From NCBI RefSeq assembly GCF_009870125.1, contig NC_046679.1:15066001-15130000 (forward strand): a stretch of DNA of 64,000 bases. Reading direction: 5' to 3'. The position numbers and the translations under genes are program-made. Under the pieces are notes generated by a model. That model did no database searches, was not told the origin of the DNA, and saw only the letters and a list, made by a program, of their open reading frames with translations. Positions 10,660-21,300 of the stretch are shown here, piece after piece. Origin of the DNA: Drosophila pseudoobscura. Taxonomy: Eukaryota; Arthropoda; Insecta; Diptera; Drosophilidae. Within the stretch, counting starts at the first letter, position 1. Each line of letters starts with the position of its first letter.

Positions 10660-11300
10660 TATCACTATTGTCTGGCTCTTTAGTCGCAATCTTTGGACAG
10701 CGACATATTCTAAATATAAACCGCAGAAAAGACAAGAATTAGAGCAGAGCCGTGCCCCAAGCGATACATCGGGTAAATATATCAGTCTTTAATCCACATA
10801 ACAACCGAGTCATAGTCATAGCCATAAATTGTGGAACCTGCTAAAATTCTTATCGCTAGCAAACATCTAGTTCACAATGGGCCAAGAGTGTTAAGATCTT
10901 TACACACTACCTGGAAGGGTCGTATAACAACAGGCACGCCCCGAATCTCTGACGCGAAATGGAAATTATACAAAGACAAAAAATCAGAAACGGAAAGTTT
11001 TGGAAGACAAATAGAACAGATTCCATTTAATGCTATGCGATCTAAAAAGTATCACCGCCTAGTCTCCATTTGTAAATATATTTAAAGGTTAAAGATACTT
11101 ATAAGAGATAGATAATCATTATGCACTTAATATTCGAACGCAGAGCGGCACCGGGAATGATTCTCTTACTTGGAGTTCTATAGTTCTCATTTATATGGTG
11201 TGTTGGAAAAGAAAACAAGAGACGCAAGACTAGATAACTAAGGCACTAAACTTCTGTTTGATTTACGAAGGAGGCTGTGGCCAAGATCAGATAAGGAGCC
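10660..11300 (+). promoter_or_regulatory. Intergenic/upstream region of transporter B with GATA motifs
   Basis: No gene is supported. GATA sites are present at 11106-11115 (AGATAGATAA), 11231-11237 (TAGATAA) and 11288-11295 (CAGATAAG). The last belongs to a 12-mer, CAGATAAGGAGC (11288-11299), repeated exactly upstream of transporter C at 14579-14590. Confidence 0.5.
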
Positions 11301-11318
11301 CACCGCCTGGGGGATGCA

Positions 11319-11353
11319 TATTTAAGTGAAAATCAGGCCAGGGTATTCTCAAG
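11319..11353 (+). promoter_or_regulatory. Core promoter of transporter B
   Basis: A TATA-like TATTTAA (11319-11325) lies 32 nt upstream of an initiator-like CTCAAG with A at 11351. The first ATG downstream, at 11417, begins the SLC5 N-terminus, giving a 5' UTR of about 66 nt. Confidence 0.5.
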
Positions 11354-11416
11354 TGTGCGCATAGACTTCGAACGTCGCATAACGGCCAAATCGCTACTTA
11401 CAGAACCACTGCCAGG

Positions 11417-13847
11417 ATGTCGAGCGACACGCCGGATCTTAGATTCGGCATAACGGACTTTGTGGTCTTCACCGTCATGCTGAGCGCCTCGGCTGGGATT
11501 GGTGTGTATTTTGGGTTCTTCTCGAAGGCCAAGAACACCACAGAGGAGTACCTACGCGGAGGCAAGAAGATGCAGACCCTCCCCATTGCCATCTCTCTGG
11601 TGGCTAGGTGCGTAACGCGGTGAACAAGAGATATTTAATCTTTACGATGCCACCCGAGGCGGTAGTAAAAGTAACTTACGTCAATCGCGTCCTTACCTCA
11701 AAGTGATATCCACTCGAACTAGCACTTCAACTAGAAATGGGTACATCCAATGCCACTTCCTTGGAAGTGTATCTGTTGGATCTACGATTTGTCTTTATTA
11801 AGTAATCAAATGGCTTGAATATTTATCATTCTAGTCAGCTATCGGGCATTGCCATCATGTCCATTCCCGCCGAGAGCTACTCGTTTGGCTTCAACTACAT
11901 CTTCGTGGTGCTAGCGATGGTGCCAGTCATTCCCATTCTGATCTACATCATTGTGCCCGTGTTCTACGAGAACAATGTTTCCAATTGCTACGAGGTGAGT
12001 GGGCTTATATACGCGGTATCACTTGCCTTTCCATGAAAATCGTGTTCCACAGTACCTGGAGATGAGGTTTAATAAGCGCACGCGTCAGTTGGTCACAATG
12101 GCTTTTGTGTTGAATTCGTTCCTCATGCTCCCCGTCTACATGTTCATTCCGTCGCTGGCCTTTTCCCAGGGTAAGTGGGGAGAGAGAGTCCTGGAGAGAC
12201 CGAAGCTTATCCATTTCATTGCAGTGACTGGAATGAATATTCACCTGATCAATATCATGGTCTCCTCGATCTGTATTTTCTACACGATGCTGGGCGGTAT
12301 CAAGGCGGTGGTGTGGACCGATGTGGTGCAGGGCGGTGTAATGCTGCTCTCAGTAGTTACTGTGGGTGTCATGGGCACCGTCCGATCGGGTGGCTTATCC
12401 ACTGTCCTGGAGAATGCCGCTGAAGGTGGCCGAATGGATTTAGAGTAAGGTTGTGGATGAATTCCTTGATGAACTTTTGGACTGACTCTCGCTGACTACA
12501 GCTATAGACTAGATCCTCGGATTCGTTTGTCTTTCTGGAGCGCGATGACTGGTGGCATATTCATGTGGACAGGCCATATCGGCCTCAATCAGAGCTGTGT
12601 GCAGCGGATCGTCTCCCTGCCCTCGTATTCCCATGCCAAAAAGTGAGAGTTCTCTTGAAACATATGTATCTCCATTTCGGTCAGTCAGACGTTTGTGTAT
12701 TCTTTTTATTCCTATGTAGATCTCTGATCATTGCGGGACTGGGATTCATTATAATCAGCTTGTTCAACACCTTTGCGGGAATCATTATGTTTGCCCGCTA
12801 CTACGGCTGTGATCCCCTTCTGGCTGGTGTAGGTCCTTCCTCCCATAGATCCATACATGAATACTTATTGCTGCACTCCCACAGCTCGTCAGCAAACCGG
12901 ACAAGATGATGCCATTCTTTGTGCAGGACATTATGGGTCATTTGGCCGGAATGCCCGGCGTGTTCATCTCCTGCGTCTTCAGTGCAGCCCTCAGCTCACT
13001 CTCGGCCACACTCAACTCTCTGGCCGGTGTCGTATATTTCGACTACATCAAGCCCCACATCCGACACACAGATGCCCGTGCGAATGGGATCATGAAACTG
13101 GTGATCATCGCTATGGGCGGCTACTGCATCCTCGGCGGTTTCATAGTCCAGAACTTCAACTCGATTCTGCAGACTGTTGTGACTATCACTGGCGTCAACA
13201 CGGGAGCCGTGGTGGGGATATTTCTGCTCGGGATGTTTGTGCCACGGTGCAATAGCAAGGTGGCAGTGTCCAGCATTTTGATCAGTGTGGTGGGCATGGT
13301 GTGGATCATCGCCAACGGCCAGATGAACTTCAAAGCGGGCCTCATCAAGTACGAAGTGCTTCCCAACTCTCTTGACCAGTGCGAGGCCCGCGGTCTGCAC
13401 ACGATCTTGGATGCCATGCAAGTATTAAGTTTTCTGCGATCCCCATCCCACTCTCAACATTCCTTCCATTATTTTTCCAGTAACCAAACTGCCGTAAGCC
13501 CAATCACACCGAAACTGCCAGGTCCTGTAGCTCCAGTCACAACTGCCTTTGACAGCAATCGAGACTTTTCCCTCTACGACATCTCCTTTTACTGGTACAA
13601 AGTCGTGGGTGCGCTGCTGGTCTTCTTCTGGGCAGTACCCATGAGCTATGTCTGGCCCCCGGACCCCAACGAAAAGCAGAATCCTAAGCTATACTCACCC
13701 TTTGTTCGAAAGTTCCTAAATCTTTCGAGTTCCGAACAGGAAATGGAGGAGGTGCCGCTGCGGAAAGCAACTGTCTGCGAGATTCCTGAACTTCGAGTGG
13801 ATGCCAAAGAAAAGGAAACGGAAGTTGAGAACGGACTTGAACACTGA
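11417..13847 (+). CDS. SLC5-family sodium/solute symporter B (SMVT-like), 8 exons
   Basis: Exons: 11417-11607, 11835-11994, 12053-12170, 12225-12444, 12502-12642, 12720-12828, 12885-13417, 13481-13847; 612 aa. It opens MSSDTPDLRFGITDF and then TM1. EEYLRGGKKM precedes the conserved ASQLSGIAIMSIPAESYSFG core. MLGGIKAVVWTDVVQGG, NQSCVQRIVSLPSYSHAKK and FSAALSSLSATLNSL follow. A variable extracellular loop precedes the last TM (VVGALLVFFWAVPMSYVW), and a charged tail ends ENGLEH. Seven introns are assigned by alignment with C. The last begins GC rather than GT (GCAAGT at 13418) and is 63 nt with no in-frame stop, so a 633-aa unspliced form is possible. Predicted plasma-membrane Na+ symporter; substrate unknown. 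It lies between A and C in the same orientation with its own promoter, so this is a tandem array rather than an operon. Confidence 0.92.
13418..13480 (+). other. GC-AG intron of transporter B, in frame if retained
   Basis: The exon ends GCC AT and the intron starts GCAAGTATTAAG, ending TTTTTCCAG. In C the corresponding junction is AT followed by GTAAGAC, which places the splice site. The intron is 63 nt (21 codons) and open in the coding frame, so retention would add 21 residues to the extracellular loop before the last TM. Confidence 0.75.
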
Positions 13848-13940
13848 TCTGTTTTAGGAATTTAGTTAATCGTAGGCTGAAATTTATAACGTAGAAGTAA
13901 TCCTAGAGAACAAATGTACAGTGGAAAAGAAAAATCTATT

Positions 13941-13946
13941 AATAAA
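13941..13946 (+). terminator. Polyadenylation signal of transporter B
   Basis: AATAAA lies about 95 nt after the TGA stop codon. Confidence 0.65.
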
Positions 13947-13949
13947 AGA

Positions 13950-14700
13950 TGCTTTAAAAAACCAAATGTTGTATCCAGATTCCTGCGATATCACACTGTT
14001 TCAAGTGTATTTCAGTAGTATCGCCGGCCCCACACAGTAGTACGAAAAACCCTTGCCGCGGCTCGTTAATAGTAGCTTCCAAAGAAAACTATTTTGCGCA
14101 AAGAAATATAGAAAGCATAAAGAAACTATATGAGAAATAAATTGATTTTCCTAAGAGCTTCCCGTTAGCGGCCCCAAAAGTAGGCATCAATTTTTCGGGG
14201 AAAAAAGGCTAGAGGTCAACTGAAGGTCCTTCAAACTTCAGTTTCTATTATTTAAGGTTCTATTTTTGGGACATGAGCACTTTTCCACCCACAATAAATG
14301 CGTGCAACAAACTCAGAGTGGGTGCGGCCAGTTCACGTACTAGATTATCAGCTGGGGAACAACCATAAAGACTACAGGTCCAGAGGATGGTGATAAGAAG
14401 AAACAACGCAACGATCTGGAGGAATCTTAGATATAGAGAGATACCAACTCATCATTCTCGATCCCTATTGATGGATAGGTTGGGGAAAATTAATGTACTT
14501 AGAGCCCGAAAAAGTACGGTACGTTTCGGCGCTGGGAGCGGATATGGGCGGTTCATTCGGGTATCACCCCGTGTAAGGCAGATAAGGAGCACTCCTGATT
14601 TACGATGTCGGTGATACGTTTACGCTTACCAGACAGATTTCGTGACGAGATAAGCAGCTATTGCCTAGCTGGAGATCGCTACTTAAGAAGGGAGTTGCTG
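13950..14700 (+). promoter_or_regulatory. Upstream region of transporter C with GATA motifs
   Basis: No gene is supported. GATA sites on either strand include TTATCA near 14345-14350, TGATAAG (14391-14397), the B/C-shared CAGATAAGGAGC (14579-14590) and GAGATAAGCAGC (14647-14658). The density matches the upstream regions of A and B and suggests common regulation of the array. Confidence 0.5.
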
Positions 14701-14708
14701 CTTATCTC
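14647..14708. promoter_or_regulatory. Perfect 12-bp inverted GATA repeat spanning the transporter C promoter
   Basis: GAGATAAGCAGC (14647-14658) and its exact reverse complement GCTGCTTATCTC (14697-14708) are separated by 38 bp. Between them lies a weak TATA-like TACTTAA (14680-14686), and the probable start, CCATAAG with A at 14710, falls just after the right arm. The geometry suggests paired GATA-factor binding flanking the core promoter. Confidence 0.55.
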
Positions 14709-14827
14709 CATAAGTGTGTTGGCAGCCTCCACAAGAAGAGACACGGCTTCCCCAGTCTTGTCCTCAGGGTAGTGTCATCGCTGAAAACCGCTAAAGCGTT
14801 AGAAAAGGATCAAATCAAGGCTGAACA

Positions 14828-17389
14828 ATGGCGGCAAGTACTTCGGAGTTGCCCAGCACAGTGGCCACAGTGGCAGCAGCCACCGTAGAGAATCTACGAT
14901 TCAGCGGGACGGATTATATTGTCTTCACCCTGATGCTTAGTGCATCGGCGGGCATTGGCGTGTACTTTGGGTTCTTCTCGAAGTCCAAGAACACTACCGA
15001 AGAGTACCTGCAAGGCGGCAAGAAAATGCCCACATGGCCCGTGGCCATATCCCTGGTCTCCAGGTGAGTGTCATCACCTTTACCGCTGAAGATTTTCCAT
15101 GTCGTCACAACCAAAGGTTCTGAGGCGGAACACACAGAGACTTTATGGACCCTTTAAGATAAGATCTGTTGAAGATAGATAGATCTGTCTATGTATCTAT
15201 TCGTCTATCTTATCAGAAGTGCGCATGGCGCTTAGTCCATCCATAAAATGGAGACTTAGATGAATTGCTTTATTCGGTGGAATATTGTGAAATTAATCAA
15301 AATTGTGTTCGGGCCCCTCTTTTTGCACGGAAATCATTTTCCGATCCAATGTAAGGATAGGAGGTATCGAGACTAATGATCTTTATTTCTCAGTCAGCTC
15401 TCCGGCGTGGCTATGATGTCCATTCCGGCAGAGTCCTATACCTTCGGCTTCAACATTGTGTTCATCGTAATGGCTATGATCCCGACGGTGCCCGTTCTCA
15501 TCTACATCATTGTGCCTGTGTTCTACGAGAACAATGTCTCAAACTGTTACGAGGTGAGTGGGAATGTCCCCCTATCTCCCTCCATGTAGCCGCTAAAAAG
15601 AATCCTTTCATCTTTCCCCACAGTACCTGGAAATGAGGTTCAACAAGCTAACTCGCCAACTGGTGACCATTACATTCATCATGAACCAATTCCTTATGCT
15701 GCCGGTCTACATGTTTGTGCCCTCGTTGGCCTTCTCCCAAGGTACAATGGAAATAGATTTTAATCGTGTTTCGTTTGGCGGTGAAATTAAAATTCATTTT
15801 CATTTACAGTGACCGGCATCAACATTCACCTGATCAACACAGTGGTCTCCTCCGTGTGCGTCTTCTACACGATGCTGGGCGGTATCAAGGCTGTGGTGTG
15901 GACGGATGTCGTCCAGGGTGGCGTGATGCTGCTCTCCGTAGTGCTGGTGGCTATTCTGGGAACTTCGCACACCGGCGGATTGAGCAAGGTCCTTGAGAAT
16001 GCTTCAGAGGGTGGACGCCTTGACTTTAAGTGAGTTGAATAGCCTTCCACTCATCGATGGATTCACTGCATCATTTTGTTTTTGTACAGCTTCGGGATAG
16101 ATCCTCGCTTGCGTGTCACATTCTGGAGTGGAATATTCAGCGGCCTGCTCATGTGGACGGGAAAGGTGGGTCTCGACCAGAGCTGTGTGCAGCGCATCGT
16201 CTCCCTGCCCTCGTATACCCACGCCAAAAAGTGAGTGCTAATCGCTAGAGAGTGCGGACCAATTCTTACTAATGTCTCTCCCTTTGTGTTGTAGGTCCCT
16301 ATTAATTGCTGGCATTGGCTTTCTGTTTATCATGATCTTCACCTGCTTCATTGGTATCATAATGTTTTCCTACTACTTCGGATGCGATCCCATACAGGCT
16401 GGGGTAATGATATCCTTTCAATATCTGAATAAACACATTCTCAACTCTCCCCTCTCTTCCGTAGCTGGTCAGTAAACCGGACAAACTGATGCCGTTCTTC
16501 ATTCAGGACATCATGGGGCATCTAATCGGCATGCCGGGCGTATTCATATCTTGTGTGTTCAGTGCCTCCCTCAGCTCCTTGTCCGCCAGTCTCAACTCTT
16601 TTGCCGGCGTCGTCTACTTTGACTACATCAAGCCACACATCCGGCACACGGATGCACGTGCGAATGGTATCATGAAACTGGTCATCATCGTGATGGGCGC
16701 CTACTGCATCCTGGGCGGATATATGGTGCAGAACTTCAACTCCATCATCCAGACCATGTGGACGATAACGGGCATCAATACGGGCGCCGTGGTGGGGGTA
16801 TTCCTGCTCGGCATGTTTGTGCCTCGGTGCAGTGCCAAGGTGGCAGTCACGGGCATAATCTTTAGTGTGGTGGCTATGCTGTGGATCATCATCAACGCCC
16901 AGATGAACTTTAAGGCAGGCCTCATCCGGTACGATGTTCTTCCAAATGGCCTGGATCAGTGCGAAGCTCGCGATTTCCGAGTGATCTTGAACTCCATGTA
17001 AGACAGCCATCCATCATTCTTAGTTTCCAAAAAATAAGGCTTTCCATGGTTTATTTTTCTGCAGCAATAGTAACACCACTACGCCTGCTCACACTATGGA
17101 GGCGCCGCCACAGGTGACTACTGCCTTCGGAAGCAATCGGGACTTCTCCCTCTACGACATCTCCTTCTATTGGTATAAGGTGCTGGGTGCTATTTTGGTG
17201 TTCGCCTGGGCCGTTCCCATGAGCTATGTGTGGCCCACGGACAAGGAGGAGAAACAGAATCCCAAACTCTATTCGCCTTTTGTTCGCAACATGTTGAACG
17301 TGCCCGATCCCGTGGTAGAAATGGAGGAGCTGCCGCTGAAGTCATCTGACTTAAAGGCTAAGGAGAACGGCACTTCGCAAGATGCCTAA
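14828..17389 (+). CDS. SLC5-family sodium/solute symporter C (SMVT-like), 8 exons
   Basis: Exons: 14828-15063, 15394-15553, 15624-15741, 15810-16029, 16090-16230, 16295-16403, 16465-16997, 17065-17389; 613 aa, all GT-AG. Exons 2 to 7 have the same lengths as those of B (160, 118, 220, 141, 109 and 533 nt), and the proteins are very similar across the membrane core. The N-terminus is longer and Ala/Thr-rich (MAASTSELPSTVATVAAATV). Diagnostic segments are GVYFGFFSKSKNTTEEYL, SQLSGVAMMSIPAESYTFG, MLGGIKAVVWTDVVQGG and DQSCVQRIVSLPSYTHAKK, where B and A have NQSC. The last TM precedes a charged tail ending NGTSQDA. Predicted Na+-coupled plasma-membrane transporter with unknown substrate, convergent with D. 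Confidence 0.93.
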
Positions 17390-18162
17390 AGAACACATGA
17401 CTCCCATCCACAAATTTGTATTATATTATATTAATAATAATAATAATAAGAAAAAATCTGCATATTCTACAGTAAATGCGTATCATTTGGACAGTAGGAG
17501 CGTCCATTCCCAATGGCTACAGAATGTCTGGCAGTTCGAGCAGCTAATGGGTTTTGAGGACTGCCTTTGACTTCCTTTTGGGATGCATTTTTTCATAGTT
17601 TTCATTCCATACTTCTCACACTTCGAATACCCATACCATACCCTACTGATCTAACATAAATGCCTTTTATAGCGCTATTTATATTGCAGGACATTCAGCA
17701 TAGTTTTTACGACACAACTGAAATCAGTAAACCACTCATTTACCCTTGATATTGAAAGTATTTATCAAGATTAGACTTAGTTTTAGTGATGACTAATAGA
17801 ACACTTCTTTTGCATTCCTTGAGCTATGAAGAACCCGCTATCAAAGTCTGGCCATGATGTTAAAATCGTGTTAAAATAACAGTGCGTAAAGAGGCGGGAA
17901 AATTTAAATTTATCTATAATTGGATATGGCAAAATATTTATCTGAAATTTATCGGAACTTCTTACACTTAACATGTATTATACATCTGATATACATTCTC
18001 AACTACACATACCATTTGTACGATACTTATCTACAGCGCAGCCCTGGCATCACTATCGAAAATCAGCTGTGGCCAGCAACAGCGATGGGCAGCACTGCTG
18101 AGGCGCGCGAAATCAAAATCGGAAATCAATTTTCATGCGATGTGTATTAAAATACATTTTTC
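17390..18162. other. Convergent 3' interval between transporters C and D
   Basis: A (TAA)n tract at about 17432-17449 follows the stop codon of C. I see no canonical AATAAA for C before 17700, so it may use a variant hexamer such as AATAAG or AATAAT within that tract. No gene is supported in the interval. Confidence 0.5.
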
Positions 18163-18168
18163 TTTATT
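18163..18168 (-). terminator. Polyadenylation signal of transporter D
   Basis: TTTATT on the plus strand is AATAAA on the minus strand, about 230 nt beyond the stop codon of D. Confidence 0.55.
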
Positions 18169-18398
18169 TATGTAAATCAGTACACATAAATAAAACTCGA
18201 GTTGCTACAACAAATGTACACACATCTTGAATATTGCTCAACAATATTGCAATTTGCATACTCTTGTACAATAATCACAGCATCTTTATCTTTCTATCAT
18301 TAATTGGTCTAGACTAATGCTTAGCTTACAAACTAAAGACTACATTTTCGGTAAGTACGATGTGGGGAAGGGATGGGATGATATGATGAGGGGTAGCA

Positions 18399-21300
18399 CT
18401 AGAGCGCCGTCCTGGTACCAGAACCGAGCTGTCGATACACGCCCGTCTCGCCCGGCGGCACAGTGTCCAGCTGCACTTTGCTGGCATCACAGATCGACTG
18501 ATGCCCCACGTCCTGCCCGCTGCTCGAGCTGGTGAAGACCACGGCAATGGGGTTGCTCTTCTGCTTCTCGTTGTGGATGTGTGCCTCATCCGGCGACGAC
18601 TCGTACGCATGGTTGACCTTCTCCTCCTTGCAGGTCGTTGTGGTGGCCGATGAATCGCTACTGTTGCGTCCGTTCAGTCCGGACTCCTCCTCGTGCTTGA
18701 CATAGTAAGGCTTGGGCCCGGAGAACCGCTCCCAACACCGGAAGATGATGGGATGCAGCAGTTTGCCGTCGTACTCATCGTCGGGATGCTGGGTCAGCAT
18801 GCTGATCAATGTTCCAATAACCACTGTCATTGCGGTTCCAATAAGACTGTAGTACATGAAGCTGATCGAATAGAACGTCTCCAGAGGGGTGCTACAAAGA
18901 AATGCGTAATTTTATATTTTAATTTATTCTTTTTTAGCTCAGAAGCTTTCCACTCTTACCGTTCAGGCGCTATACTCGGTGGCGTCTCCAGCAAGGTGGT
19001 CTGGTTGTAGCCATCGATGGGCGTGTGCGTCAGCAGCCATGGCAATTGTTCCATCTCAATCGGCTTGGCAATTGACTGAGAGAAGCTGTGGTTGGAGCAG
19101 CCCTGCAAGAATAAAAGACTGTTTAGACACCAACATTCATCTCGATTCGTGTCAGGGACTCACTTCCGTGGAGGTGGGCAGCATTGGATTACTTTTGTCG
19201 ATGGTCATCGAACCGCCAATAATCCAGAGGACAAAGGCACAGGCAGAGATCATGCCTGCCGAGGTGCCCTTCCAATTGGCAACCGGTACCATCATGGCCA
19301 ACAGGAAGCAGCCGAGCAGGGGTCCAGAAGTGGCTGAGAAGACGAGCAGCGAAGACTCGATGACGCCCGCCAGTAGGCCCACCCCGAAGGCAACGCACAT
19401 AATGATCAGGCCACAGATGACGGTGATCAGCTTGAGAATCCTCAGCTGCTGCTTGTCGGAGAGCCCCTTGAATCTTGGTAGCTGCGACACAAAGTCCTCC
19501 CAGCAAACCGTGGCCAACGAATTCAGATTGGAAACCATCATGCTGCAAGATCAAGAGGTTCACATAATTGGACCAAACGCACTGAAGGATGATAATTACC
19601 ACAAGGCTCCGTTGAACAACGTGGCCATGAAGATGCCCACAAAACCTGGCAGAAAGCCCAACTGATCCTCGACAAAGAAGGGCAGAATCTCATCGGGTTT
19701 CTTTATGTACCCCTCGGCGTACGGATCACAGTTGATGTACGTTGAATAAATCACCATGCCGGAGACCCAGGACAATGCGAAGAAGAAGAACACCAGGGGA
19801 ACATTGCTTAGCATCACGCTGTAAAGGAAACAAAATGGTTACCGAGTGCAACACGGGCGGTACGGCGAGGTCAGGACTTACCGGCGGACTTGCTTGAGGG
19901 ACTTCAAGCTTACATATCGCTGCATGAAGTTCTGCTGGCACCCAATCTGGGAGAGGGACATGAACAGCTGACCCAGCCAAGCCGAAACCGTATCCACCCG
20001 GACCGTCATATCGCCGGTGAAGTTCCAAAAGCTAAGACGACCTGGAAATAAAGGAAGGAATGTGAAGTCTTTACTGCAAGTGCAGGGCTGAGATACAGAG
20101 TGGCGAAGGGCGCGAGGAAGCAGCATGTGGAGGGATTCTCAGGAGTCTGACGATTGCCACAACGACAGCCAACAACTCAAACTCAAGTGACAAACGCTCT
20201 CGCGTCACACATTTATTACTGTCGTCATGCGAGGCTCCCATTTCCCCCCCCAGATATTCCTTTCCTGCTGCGCCCCCGCTCTTGCCACCGATGTCGCTGT
20301 TTTATGCCACTTTTATCATCATCATTTATGTGCATAATGAGCCGACGCAGCAGCAGCAGCAGCAGCAGCATCAGAAACAGGGGCAGAAGCAACCCAGAAT
20401 GGATTCCATTTTAATAGTCATCATTCGTCAGCATAAATGTGGGACACACATCCAGCACCATTTGACAGGCCTGGCTAATAAGCTGCCATGATCAATCGAA
20501 GCACCCGAAGCAAACGAAACGCGTGCCGTGTGGATGGCTTACCATTGTCGCGATTTAGCTGGTAAACCTTCTTTGGCCCGCCGGTGGAGATGGACCCCTG
20601 GATGCAGACGGCCAATGTGACGACCAGAATGGTCAGGGTCTGGATAACATCCGCATTGATGGCAGCCTTCAGGCCTCCCTAATGTGGTGGACCGAGAAAA
20701 AGAAGATTAATTTGAATATTTGCATCATTAAATTGTAGACATTCCTCCACTAAACTCGACGACTCGACGCAACTTACCATAATGGTGAAGAATATGCAAA
20801 TGACAGACATGCCCACTATGCTGGCCCAGTATGGTATGCCGATGACCGTCGACAGGGCCACGCTCGGCGTGTACACGGTGATGCCCAGGTTGCAGATCTG
20901 TCGCACAATATACGTGGCCGAGGCCAGGCACCGCACGGTCCGGCTCTTGAATCTGAAAGAGGCAAGACCAGGAGTCGAACAGGTGAGTGCAGGCATTAAT
21001 TAGGCACCGCACCGCGATGAGGTGCCCCTCGCACATATATTATTTTTATTAAAGATTTAATGTTTTGCCTCCTCGAGTTACATACATATATGTATACCCC
21101 CTATTCTGTTTCACCCCAGGCCTTCTTTTTATGATTTACTACAGCTGTAAAGAAGTTATGTTGGATCGGGTAAAGGGCTTCGCCGAAATTTACGACAAAA
21201 GCGGGCAGAAAAAGAAACCCTAAGAAAATTGGTGGGTCTGTAACTCGTTTTGATTGTTTTTATTATTTTTATAGTTGTGCCGGGCGCTTTTTATGGCCCT

